64,000 nucleotides of DNA from Rhipidocladum racemiflorum (taxonomy: Eukaryota; Streptophyta; Magnoliopsida; Poales; Poaceae): the NCBI GenBank assembly GCA_036346355.1, contig CM070585.1, forward strand, positions 4,727,001 through 4,791,000, written 5' to 3'. Below the pieces are notes generated by a model, which saw only the letters and a program-made list of their open reading frames with translations, did not search any database and was not told the origin of the DNA. Of this stretch, positions 1 to 10,644 are shown in pieces. Position 1 is the first letter of the stretch, and the number at the start of each line of letters is the position of its first letter. The position numbers and the translations under genes are program-made.

Positions 1-2
1 GT

Positions 3-149
3 TCAACTGCAAATACATCAAGACCTATATTGAGAGAAATTTCTATAGTGCCTCAATTAATTGATTTGGATAAGCTTCCTCGGGATCCAGCTAAAAGAAA
101 GAGAATGGCGGATTATTCCTTTTCTACGTTTAAAATTTGTCTTCTTTAA
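3..149 (+). pseudogene. N-terminal fragment of a TTF-zinc-finger hAT-type transposase-like protein
   Basis: An open frame runs from base 3 to the stop at 147-149 and reads on from outside the window. It contains PQLIDLDKLPRDPAKRKRM followed by ADYS. A short motif of the form DLxxLPxDPAxRKRIxEY precedes the TTF-type zinc finger in many plant hAT-derived transposases. The stop soon after this motif means either that an intron starts near 115-150 or that this is a decayed copy. No zinc finger or dimerisation domain follows in the window. The family assignment rests on this one motif. Confidence 0.4.
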
Positions 150-339
150 CTTTGTTTATATGGCTTGCACAAACTTTTCTTCTTTATAGGTAATATCGTT
201 ATTTAGAAGACATATATCTGTATATTACATTATGATCTTGTGGTATCTCGATCGTCTCAAAGTCATTTTGTTCAAAAATTGCAAAAGTTAGTTCACTCAG
301 CCTCTAACTTGTTTTACTCAATGGCAAAGTTATTATGAA

Positions 340-517
340 AGTTGTAATAGGGATGCAAATGGGCCGACCCTAGGGTCTTCTTTGGCCCACTTTAGTTCAT
401 TTGTTTGCACTAAAAACTTAATTTTTACTCCACCTTTTAAGTTTTAGTGCAAATAAATGAACTAGAGTGGGTCAAAGATGACCCTAGGGTCGGCCCATTT
501 GCATCCCTAAGTTGTAA
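340..517. mobile_element. hAT-type MITE with 8 bp target duplication
   Basis: The element is 348-509 (162 bp). Its inverted ends start TAGGGATGCAAATGGGC and extend through ACCCTAGGGTC on both sides. It is flanked by AGTTGTAA at 340-347 and at 510-517, a perfect 8 bp target duplication as expected for hAT transposition. It is non-coding. The arms continue inward imperfectly (ATTTGTTTGCACTAAAA against TTTTAGTGCAAATAAAT), so a transcript could fold into one hairpin. Confidence 0.85.
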
Positions 518-698
518 CTTGCGATAGTTAGTACTTATTACAATAATATAGATGCCCACACTCAATTTTTGTTCTGCGTCCGCCCCTGGGCTGATTATCT
601 TGTCTTCGGAGCTCGCGAACTTCTATTCGGTTGCCTTCTTGAATTCAGCGAATTCCACGCAGAAACATGGTTGTCAGTCATGATACCAAGAGCGTCGT

Positions 699-1000
699 GC
701 TCTGATACCAAAATGTTATGCGCATGGATAACTTGTCGCTTAGCCGGAAGCGATCACCAGGTTTCAGATCGGGAATCCAACCGCCTGGTACTACTAACTA
801 AATTCTGGTTTATCGATCGCTTGATAACGGATACATGCTATCCCTTTTATAGGGATGACTTACTTGGCCCGTAAGAAAGCAATCTCTAATTTAAAGGAAC
901 TAATATTATATCAATCCTAACTAATATTATCCTTTCCTTGCTTGCTACAGTACCACGGTACTGTTCACCCATGCATGGATAGTATGCCCATTACATGACA
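699..1000 (-). mobile_element. copia-type LTR fragment with tRNA-Met primer site
   Basis: On the minus strand the segment 1000-714 begins TGTCATG and ends CATAACA, as an LTR does. Three bases later comes TGGTATCAGAGC (710-699), the complement of plant initiator tRNA-Met, the usual copia primer-binding site. About 150 bp of possible leader follows to about 545. No gag-pol or second LTR is present, so this is the 5' end of a truncated element. The outer boundary at 1000 is inferred only from the TG...CA ends. Confidence 0.5.
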
Positions 1001-1058
1001 GATAAACTAAAACTAAAGATCTGCTGCTGATCCATATCAGCACGTGTTACATACTTAC

Positions 1059-2410
1059 ATGTACAGAACAAGAAGCTGATGGGTTTGGTCCATTTCCTAG
1101 GATAGTAGATTGAGGACCTGTAAAGGAAAGACAGTAAGACAAGTACCAACCAAGCAACACAGTAATACATTTATGAAAGTCTAGAGAAATGAAGAAGTGA
1201 AAGATATTGGGAGAATTTTAACACCCGTGCTCACATTTCATTTGTGCATCAGCACTATGAAACATGTCTGTACCCAGCATACCCGGATGTTCATGCGTTG
1301 CGACCAATCCCCACGGTGTGATGGGCAATCCGAAAGTTCCAAGTGGAGCAGAATAAGGAGCACTTCCAGAAGCGGAAGATCCATAACACACTGTACTAGA
1401 GGGGTGACACGCCCCATTGGTAGGATTTTGTAAAGGCATAACAACATAAGATGCAGTATTACTAAAACATGGGATATCAGTTTCTGCAGAATTATCCAAA
1501 TTCTTAGAGGTAGATTTATTTTGGATATCTTTCAGCGGCCCCAGAGATGGTCCAATCAGCCCTTCAGTCACTGTCTCTGCTTCTGTACTCAAGGACTCAC
1601 AGCCCTTCTCCCACTGAAATTGCAAAAACATAACGGATCAACATATGCAGGAACCGTAAACGGTTTCTTATTTCCAGGGCACAAATTCACGGCCAACATC
1701 GTGCCTGGGTACTAAATAGACCTTGTGATATAACTAGAGTGATGAATAAAGTACAGCAAACAATTCCTAGAACAGAAGATGCAAGCATAAAACAGACTGC
1801 AGCGCACCTTAGCAAGCTCATCCTCTGAAATCCTAAACGAATCCACCTGATCCATCCCGCCCCCATGCTTCCACAGGAAATCCTTCACGCCCTTCAGGTG
1901 CTCCTCGCTTGCGAGATGGTAAATTGCATTGCTACTGCAATGGAATAAATTTGGGCTTATTTTTTTAGCGTAAATTCAGTATGCGGTATTTCGAAAAGCT
2001 TACAACGATTCAACAAACACCCTAATCCTAAAGTACTAAGATCCAACCCACTGGTGTTAAATTTCATGTTCTATCAGGCGATCCAAACTGTAAATAGAAC
2101 CAGCATATAGCTAAATCCAAAACCCTAGGTGTACGGGGACGGGTAGTGAGTACCAAGCGAAGCGGCTGTCGATGTCGACGAGGTCGGAGGAGCAGAAGGG
2201 GCACCAGAGGTGGGAGCGGTGGGGAGGGGGGGAGCGGTGGAGGGCGCGGCGGATTTCGGAGAGCTTGGAGCGGAAGCGGGAGAGCGCGGCGGCGAGGGCT
2301 GCGCGGTGGGCAGGGAAGTAGCGGTGGCGCCGGCCCTGGTCGTGGTTGCGGCGGCACAGCTCGCAGTACTCGAAGCCAGCGGCAGGTGAGCTCGCCCGCT
2401 TCGGCGGCAT
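1059..2410 (-). CDS. TTL: TITAN-like / CENATAC (CCDC84-type) zinc-finger protein, 3' end missing
   Basis: Four exons fit GT-AG rules with continuous phase: 2410-2154, 1934-1808, 1613-1235 and 1117-1059. Exon 1 starts MPPKRASSPAAGFEYCELC and carries the first zinc-finger pair (CELC...H...H), then an Arg-rich helix and a second motif CPFCSSDL. Exon 2 gives NAIYHLASEEHLKGVKDFLW and HGGGMD, the family signature. The family (Arabidopsis TITAN-like, animal CENATAC) acts in the nucleus, is linked to minor-spliceosome function and is needed for endosperm and embryo development. Exon 4 ends at a good donor (CAT|gtaagt), but the conserved C-terminal exon (GNVHTGAPPPW-type) is not found. An LTR fragment occupies the next positions. 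Either the gene is truncated or its last exon lies beyond base 1. The 5' UTR region is GC-rich. Confidence 0.85.
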
Positions 2411-2866
2411 CCCGCGGGTCGGTGCCGTTCGGTTGCCGCGGCGGCTCCGCGCGTTCGCGTGCGTGTTTGGCCCCTTCCGTAGTGTATGAATATACTACGA
2501 ATTTGTGTTTTAGTTTGAAAAATCAATTTGTGTTAGTTTTTTTTTAAAAAAATGAATTCCTGTTTTAGTCCACGAAAGAAAATTCGGTTTGTTTTTTTAT
2601 ATGAGAAAATACTGGAAATGTAAGAGTAAACAGTGCTATACATTGCAGCATCGTATACGTAACAGACCAACTAAAGATCTATTTGTATTTGTTTTTGTTT
2701 TTTATTCTGAATTTGGTCCTAAAAACTAAATAAAAAAAATAAATAATATGATTCTAGAAATTGATTCTCATAATCCAATCCACACATATACACTAGAATC
2801 CACTTTATATATGCTTTTAAATTCTAGCTTTTAGAGAATCAGTTTATCTACGACCACAATTCAAAA
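2411..2866. other. upstream region of the TITAN-like gene, no gene seen
   Basis: About 60 bp of GC-rich sequence adjoining the start codon probably holds the 5' UTR. AT-rich sequence follows with poly-T/poly-A tracts near 2537-2555. I see no ORF of interest and no convincing TATA element. Confidence 0.5.
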
Positions 2867-3152
2867 TTAGGCCCCGTTTGGTACGGTTCCATATTCTAGT
2901 AGAAACGGAAACGGTTCTAGATTCTTGGTAGAAACGTTTCAGGTAGAATCAGAATCACTTTCTGCAAACCGTTTGGTACAGTTCCAGATTCTAGTAGAAA
3001 CTAGTAAAACGGGGTTGAGGGTGATTCAGCCACGATGTGGATAAAGAAGAAACGTTCCGAGGAGAATCGTTTCGAGTTTTAGCCCGTTTGACTGGGTTTC
3101 TCCCAGATTCTAGTAGAAACAGCTCGGTTCCAAGTTGCCAAACGGGGCCTTA
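2867..3152. mobile_element. Tourist-like (PIF/Harbinger) MITE
   Basis: The element is 2870-3149 (280 bp) with ends GGCCCCGTTTGG and CCAAACGGGGCC, flanked by TTA at 2867-2869 and 3150-3152. A 3 bp TTA target duplication with GGCC...GTTTGG ends is diagnostic of grass Tourist/Harbinger MITEs. Inside are several degenerate copies of a motif like TTCTAGTAGAAAC. It is non-coding. Confidence 0.88.
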
Positions 3153-6100
3153 ATTTTTAAAACATCCAAAATAAAAATAAACAGATCCTAAGAAGAAAGG
3201 ATTGGATCCCCGGCTACTTTGCCTTTTCATGTACCGCCACCGTCTTATGATATAAGTTCAAAGCCAATTATATGTACAGATCAGAGAGAGAGACACTAAA
3301 TCTAATAAAAATTTAATGTTATTAGATCATGCATACTCATATTAAATGGCACTCTACTTTTTTAGCATTCAAAGAGGGTACATAATGAAATTAATGCAAC
3401 AACTACACATTTGATCTCTGTATAGATTTATATTGTAGGACGAGGTTTTCTAAGAATGAGGATTTGTATTGCGAGATGAAGGGCTAATTGACAAGGCAAA
3501 ACAAAAAGAGGCTATCGAGACCCCCAACCAGAATATCGAAAGCCTCATATGTATACCGTATTAGTCCTATGGTCAGTGGCTAGTACACACATTCATACAT
3601 AATATAGCATAGATATTAAATTGTGGCGGCTTACATACATAGTGTTTACAACAAAAGGGCAGTTTGGCCAAAGAGAGCAACCGAAAGTAGCAAAATATAA
3701 CACTTGAATCAAGTGGTATGTCTTGATCCAAAACCACATACAACCAACTAGATTATGCCTTAGAAAGATCGTCATCATATTCTCCAAAACATGCGGTAAA
3801 ATATGAATGATTGTGGGCCGTGATTCCTTCATCCTCTGATTATCAACAAGCAAGGTAAGTACATTTGCACTTAGCAAGACTTGTATTGTATCACAATATA
3901 AATATATGTGCATGGTTTATTAATAGGAAGATATGTAAAAAAGAATGGCTATCTTACTATGTTTTCATATTTTGCATAAGACAGGATTTATTTAGCAATA
4001 ATAAGTAGTAGATTGCAAACAAAATTTTCAAATAGCAGTTTATCAATTATATGTAAATAACAAGTATGTAACATAAATATAAACAAATCACAATTCTTCA
4101 TGATCGCAATCATCGATCCATTCCCAGCAATTCACTTGGCTTAACATCTATGTCATAGCTACCCACCATTTTCCAATTCAAATTTGTTCTTCCCAATTTA
4201 AAAGCACGCCTAAGCTTATACATGTATAATCGAGTATACGCAAGATTGACATCGGTTATTGTCTAATCCTACCTTATGGATTTCAATATTAAGTTTGTCT
4301 ATTTATTAAGGAAGTTCCATGCAACAAATATAACTATCTACCGATACCCACAACATAGCCATTTACCGAAAGTACACATATGCATATATAAATGTGTAAA
4401 ACAATATAAATTAAGTGAAATAATAAGATCAAGGAGGTTCTTGCATTTTTCGTCAAACTCTTAGTCTTGATAGGGTTTGACGATGGTCGGTTTTGGGATG
4501 TTAGTGTTTACACATATTATCGTAAAGCACAAATAAGAACAAAATGGATAAAAATAGAGACCAAATTAAAATATTTTTGCTGATTAAGAAAGAGCTTTGT
4601 TTTAGAAAAAAATTATAAACTGGTTTCACTCAATTTGAAGTTTGTATGCAAAAGTTATAAGCATTTGAATTTACCTTGGCTGAAAAATCATAAAAAGAAA
4701 AGGAAGTGGGGTGACGTCGAAGGCGTAATATCAACAATTATGTCTTCTAACAGAGAAGGCGTATTTCATTTGAGTTTGAAAGCGTATTTTTCATTTAAAG
4801 AAAATGATTTTTCTTTCAGAGAGACTGACATGTGAGACCTTACATGTTAGGATTTTATTTTTTTTGAAAAGATTGACAGATAGGGTCCACATGTTAGTGA
4901 CTCATATCTAAATACTGGTTTGAAATATAAACCACATCGTTATTCCTAATCAGGTCCACATGTCAGACTCATATGTTTTAAACTGAGTTAATATTAATGA
5001 TGCTCTGACAAGTGGGGGCCGTTTGCGATAGAGACATAACAGGGGAAGAGCTAGCCATGGCTGAGCTCACTTCCGAACTCGCCAGCAGCGAGGCAGCGGT
5101 GAAAGGCACAAGTAAAATTGGGTATGAAATGGGGGGCCCATAACAAAGCTACTGGTGGTCATAGTTGCCGAAGAGGTCGACAGAGGCGGCAGCACAATGG
5201 GGTTGAACAGTAGGGATCCTCATGTCAGCGATGAACTAGGCAAAAGAGAAGGAATTGAGTTGATCGGCTAATCACGTTAGCTAGCTAGGATTTGGGCAAA
5301 GCTATTGGGGTTGGCTCATGAACTAATGCTTGTCAGAGGCAAGCCGACAGCATAAAAAGCAGCGGCGTAGAACAAAGCTATTGTGATAGCTAAGAAAACC
5401 ACCAGCAAGTGCCAAACTGAGGGGTGCGCTAGCACTAGGGGCTCACCACAGTCACGAAGGAGGGGTTGATGACGGAGGATGGGGTCTCAAGCTGTCGGAC
5501 AGTGGTCGACAATGATGGTGGTAGCAAGCTTCACGGCGGCAGCGCACCTCAATGAATGCTAGTAAGAATAGAGGGCACAATTAGCTTCAGCACATTGCAG
5601 AGATGGATCAAGTACAAGGGATTGAAGTTTGACTCATCGGAGAGAGGGGAATTGCATGGGCAATAGCGGTGGTCGGATTTGGGGAAGAAGACCCAATTCG
5701 GTGCCTCACAACAAGAGAGAAGATATCAAGCAGGGTTCCAGTACCCTAGGATTGTTTGGTACATTTTGAAGCAAGAGGTGGGATGCACTAAAGGATCGTT
5801 GGCCATGGCGGAGGCGCTTTGGAGCCTGAAAATGGCACTCACGTTCTGGTCAACTCGGTAGAGGAGGAAAGGCGTGACTAGGCAAAACGGGTTCATCGTC
5901 GCTCTCTAAGAAGGAATGGCAAGGTGGGGGAGCTCAAATAGGAGGGGAATGGTGATTCCTTTCGTCGTGTTCCTCTCGGCCGTGCTTGCGATTCCCCACT
6001 TTATCGCACACAGCAATAGTTCTCACTGGTGCGGTAGTGGTGTCCGGTAAGGAGCTAGAGGCGATGGGATGAGATGGCCTGTAGGTGGGCGATGTGACAG

Positions 6101-7430
6101 GGCAAAGCAGGGAGCAAAAGCTTTGATCTCAGCCATGGCAGCTAGCCCTGTGAAGACAAAGGCCTTTCAGTGGGCCAGGGCTAACAATGGTGAGGGAGAA
6201 GGGAGAAGAGAAGATGTACCAACGAAAAGATGCCTTCACTTGGGAAAACATAAAGTGAAAATGGCTTGGGAGAGATTACGTGCGGCTAACGGTTGGGGTT
6301 AGCGTGTCAGCGAGTGAGGGAAGGGCTAAGAGAGAAGGCGTACTGCTTGGAATACACTTTCTCATGGGAGAGGCGGGTTTTCGGCCGGTCGGTTTCTATT
6401 AACCGGATTTTAACATTTTTCAAAAGGGTTTTTAATTACAAGGAAACAAGTTTGAATTTTTAGAAATAGCAAACCAACCTAAAAAATTAAGAAATTTTTT
6501 AGAGAGGTACTCCAGATCAGATGGAACCCAAATAAGATATTTAAGACTTTACATAATTTTAAAATAATTTTAAAAATTCAAAAATTGTAACTAGAAAGTG
6601 TAAAAAGCATTTCCTTTAATGCAAGAAATTCATGGTAATTGCACAGAATATTTGGCAACTCAATAAATGATTTGTAGAAACATTTGGGATGTTACAGAGG
6701 CAATAGCATTGCACTGGCCTAACAAAATGTTTGCGTGATTATAGTTGTGATAGAATAGAAAAGAGAAGCAAATGCAAATTTTTACCCTAAAAGTTTCAAT
6801 CAAATTTTGCAGCCCTTAGACCTAACCCTAACATTGTTGCGCTTCACAGTGAGCCTCACCTGCCTCCTACCATAGCTCATCTTTGCCTCCTTCTCCTCCA
6901 CTGCCAGCCTTCTTCCTTGTCTGTAGACATTTAGTGGCAACGATGTTCATTGTAGAAGCAGGAATTTTCAAGCAAATTATAAGGTCAGAAAATCAACTGA
7001 TTTAAAAAAATCTTGCCACAAAATTTTAGTCTTCTCGAAAAATGGTATCGAACTATTACTAAAACCACAACACAGAATAGGAAGAAGTTCGTCTCGTTTC
7101 CCAGGCTCGCTGTGTAGCTCGACAGGTCTGTGATATGGCAAAGTAGCCAGTTCAACCAGACGATTATGTGCAACCATAATGGCTGGCACCCCCATGATTC
7201 GAAGTTTACTAGGTGCGAATGCGCAATGTCATGCCGCACAAGCGTGTGACATCACGTGAGGGTGATTTTCTAGAATCTCAGGATTTTTGGGGTCTTTGCG
7301 GGGAAATCATTTTTAGAAGTTTTAGGAGGTTTTTTGCCAAAAAAATATACCCGGATGTCATCTCAGAATGCGAGGGTGATTTGTCGGAATCAGGGAGTCA
7401 TTATGCAAAAAGGTGCAAAAAAAATTTTGG
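3153..7430. other. gene-poor stretch with decayed repeats
   Basis: No host gene could be supported. 3153-4860 is AT-rich with only short chance ORFs. 4880-6400 is richer in GC, contains many GGTGG/GGCGG runs, and resembles decayed retrotransposon or captured sequence with stops in all frames. 6400-7200 is AT-rich. 7230-7430 carries a degenerate repeat (a GTGCAAAAAAAATT-type motif) that reappears after 9330, so the hAT-type remnant between them probably inserted into this repeat. Confidence 0.4.
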
Positions 7431-8253
7431 GGTCTGACCCATTCCTCACCGGGGAATTCCCCTATTAGGGGGCGGGGATGGGGAAATTTCTCTCCCCATG
7501 GGGATGAAAACAAGGAAAAGTTCTCCCCGTCAGGGGACTCAGGTGTGGGGGGCATTCCATTGTCCCCCGTCCCGATACCCGGCCACCCCCGGTTATGTGT
7601 GTACTAACCCTAAATCCCAAATTATGTCGGCCTCCCACATTCCCCAATCTCCAGATTCGATCGCATTCACGCAGCTCCCTCGTAGCCTCGCACTCGCGCT
7701 CCAGATCCACTCCGCGCGCCTCTGCCATGCACTCCCCCAGCCACCGGTCGCAAGTAGCTGCCGTGTCTCCTCACCTTGTGGCTAGTAGCACCTCATCTGT
7801 CGACTTCTTGTCAATTGCGACATCCCCTCGCCTTCTGGTCGGTAGCGCGTCTAGCGCTGCATCCCGTCGGTGGCTCGAAGTCCTTCGTGGACGCGGCCGC
7901 ATCCTCTCGGTCACGTGGCAGCAGCAACGCCCTAGGCCCCTGGCCTCTGTCCTCTACCTCGACAGCTCGACTCCACAGCTGACACCAGCCACTCCTATCC
8001 CACACCGCTGCACCAGTGAGTGAACTCTTCTTACCCAACTCCTCATACTCCTATAGTTGGAATCTTTATGTTGTTGCATGTTGAAATCATGAGTTCTTCT
8101 TTAGAATAAGAGAAGGGGGAGACCCTCCCGATTACAACGATTAGAAACCACCAATTACAATTATTAGAAACCACCAATTACAATTATTAGAAACCATACT
8201 GGTTGGTTCATAACAACAAACAAAAAAAACATTACAAGTAGTTCCCTACCATC

Positions 8254-8255
<2 letters not shown>

Positions 8256-8286
<31 letters not shown>
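8256..8286. repeat. poly-T tract
   Basis: An uninterrupted run of about 31 T. It could be a poly-A tail of a minus-strand retroposed sequence or simple slippage. No LINE or SINE body was recognised next to it. Confidence 0.8.
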
Positions 8287-8288
<2 letters not shown>

Positions 8289-8871
8289 CAAAGAAGGATT
8301 GCAATCCTATTAGGGAAAAGAAAACAAAGCCTGTCTATAGTAAAACTATGAAGAGTTATTGCAATGATTAACCATCTAGATTGCCAAAACATTACCGTTG
8401 GCCTGCAACAAACAAAAAGACATTAAAAGTTGCTATTTGGTTTGTTTGGGAATTTGGTATGTGTTTGAATATGTGATTTGTGCTAAAACTCGAATTCTCG
8501 GAAGCTATGCATTGCTTGTGTATTATTTAAGGGGTTGTATTATGTGATTGTAAACCATGGTCTTTTAAGTGATGTTAGATGAACCTTTTAATATCTATTA
8601 ATTTTATTGATGTTGTTGGTGACTCGTTGTGCTGAGTGCTGCTGCTGTGGCCTGTGGCTATGCTGATTGCTGGGCAAAATGGCAGTTGTGCTGAGTAATG
8701 CTACTGCCTTTCGGTTTTTGTTATGATTCTGGTTTTTGTTAGTGCATTGTCTGCACCCAGCCTTTGAAAACTAAGTAAACTTTGCTGCTGAGTGATTGTA
8801 TGTAAATAGTGCCTTTTGTTGACCTTCCATGATTTACTGTGGGTGCACTTACAAAATGAATGATATGCTTT

Positions 8872-8985
8872 AGTCCTTCCATGATTGATTAGCACTATAA
8901 ACATAATCAAAATGACCTGACTGATATTCTTAAGTCCTTCCATGATTGATTAGATCTCTAAACATAATCAAAATGACCTGACTGG
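8872..8985. repeat. tandem duplication of about 60 bp
   Basis: Two adjacent copies share AGTCCTTCCATGATTGATTA and, further on, AAACATAATCAAAATGACCT. The first starts at about 8872, the second at about 8932. A weaker upstream relative (GACCTTCCATGATTTACTG) lies at about 8821. Confidence 0.75.
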
Positions 8986-9324
8986 GGTATAATTGAATTA
9001 TTGACCTTCAATAATAGTGCCTTTTGTTGTATTTTTATGATTCAGATATTTCTATATGAAAGATTATAGAAGGTTGAGTTAAGCAGTTATTTCCCTAAGT
9101 AACTAAATGTGCTAGTCCAGATACTACGGTATTAATGTTCGTGTTGTAACAGAAATCGGGTATTAGCTCCCCACGGGGACCCGATACCCCGTCGGGGCTA
9201 GGGAATGGAGTGAGGTGGCCCCCGATACCGGGGCTGGGGCTGGGGAACGGGGTTTTTTCCCCCTCTCGGGGACAGGGATGTTCCCCCACTCCCTGCCGGG
9301 CAATGTCCCTATTGCCATCCCTAG

Positions 9325-9932
9325 TCTAGATGTTGGTCCATTGCTAAAAAAACATTTCCAAAATGCAAAAAGTGCAAAGAAAAAATAATTTCTGGAATTT
9401 TGGGGATCTAGATGTTTGTCGAAATCACGGAGTCATTTTTGCAAAAAGGTGCAAAAAAAATCAATTTCTAGAGTTTTTTGGGGGGATATATTTTTCGAAT
9501 TTTTAGGGGCCATTGCGCAAAACAAACAATTACAGAATGCACAAAGTGCGAAGAAAAATGATTTCCAGATTTTTTTTTCGAGGATCTAGATGTAATTTTC
9601 AAATTTTGGGAGGTCTTAGCGTAACAAAACATTTCCAGAATGGAAAGTGCCAAAAAAATCAAGTTCTTGTTTTTCGGGGGTCTTTTCGTTAAAAAGCACC
9701 CAAAATTCAATTTTCAATTTTTGGGAGACATTTTCGCAAAAAAAGAAAAAAAATGGCACCAGATGCGCGCGTGACAAGCGCCTCCATTGTGTGCGGCGTG
9801 GCGCGTCTCCATTGTGCGCGGCTGCCACGCGTTGGACGGGCAAAAATCGCACTCGGGCACATGCACTGGCGGGAATCAAATGCACGACCGACGTGGTGAG
9901 GGCGAGGCGTGGTATCGCCACGCCACACGAAT
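9325..9932. repeat. degenerate AT-rich repeat region
   Basis: Loosely repeated units of about 100 bp contain motifs such as ACATTTCCA, GTGCAAAAAAAAT and TTTTGGGGG. They match the repeat at 7230-7430, so one repeat block was probably split by the hAT-type remnant. The end (9755-9930) is GC-rich. No gene. Confidence 0.45.
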
Positions 9933-10248
9933 TTATTGTGTGTTTGGTTAGAGAGTGAGGTGGAATGGAATGATTCCATTCCAGATTTTAGGGATGGAAT
10001 GGCTTCATCCTAGATTTCAGGGATGGAATGGTTCCATCCCAAATTCTTAGACAGTGTCCACTGTCACTCTCACATTCCAAGTGGGATGGCTGCGTTCCAG
10101 AAAATTTTTATAACCTAACCGTCCCGAATCTAGAGAGAATATTCTCTTTTCTGGAACCAAGTCATCCTCAGCTCTTTAACCAAACACTAGACTTGGTGGA
10201 ATGGGATGGTTCCATTCCACTCCATCTTACTAACCAAACACACAATTA
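9933..10248. mobile_element. Tourist-like MITE
   Basis: The element is 9936-10245 (310 bp) with ends TTGTGTGTTTGGTTAG and CTAACCAAACACACAA, flanked by TTA at 9933-9935 and 10246-10248. Inside are repeated GGAATGG/CCATTCC motifs on both strands, so the arms pair over most of their length. It is non-coding. Confidence 0.85.
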
Positions 10249-10644
10249 GCATCAGAGCGATGGGTTAAAATGCTTATGGCGTATTAATAGTGTGATCAAA
10301 ATAAACGAGTTGACTGCACACGAAGCGAGCACGTCAATTAAAAATGATGTAGCTTACGTGAGAAGGCCATAAACCCGCGCGATCTAATACAGGGAGTATT
10401 TGTGGAGGCGTAACCACCGCGCCGATGGCTCAAGTGCGGACAAGGAGTGAACTTTATAGCGATTCGAGTAGTTAGCGCAGGTGCACCATAAGCGTGGGGG
10501 AGAAATTAAGGCTTGATCAGGCCACGATCCAGAACTGTTTCCGACCATTAATGCTCCTGCTCAGGTGGGAGCCGGACGATTGAAAACGCTGCAGACGTAC
10601 CCGGTCCCCTCAGAAAACCTCCGTCATACAGCGGGCAACAATCC
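10249..10644. other. intergenic, no feature recognised
   Basis: About 400 bp of mixed-composition sequence between two mobile elements. I see no ORF, repeat or signal here. Confidence 0.5.

Larger units (their letters stand above)
7431..9324. mobile_element. remnant of a hAT-type element with GC-rich 5' leader
   Basis: The right end reads GTCCCTATTGCCATCCCTA, the inverse of a hAT-type terminus (TAGGGATGGCAATAGGGAC). Both end regions (about 7437-7600 and 9155-9320) carry a similar C/G-rich terminal region (CCCCGTCxGGGG, GATACCCGGCC). 7600-8040 looks like a grass 5' leader or first exon (Ser/Arg-rich frame, no recognisable domain). The rest is AT-rich with no transposase. I could not find a matching left TIR or an 8 bp target duplication, so the left boundary is uncertain. 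Confidence 0.45.

Noticed and set aside
5000..6400. Possible host gene in a GC-richer stretch
   Set aside because: Stops in all frames, no splice-compatible chain and no domain; probably decayed repeat sequence.
7595..8038. Ser/Arg-rich open frame of 142 codons that could be a gene
   Set aside because: No recognisable domain, overlapping open frames on both strands, and position within hAT-type remnant sequence; treated as leader-like sequence.
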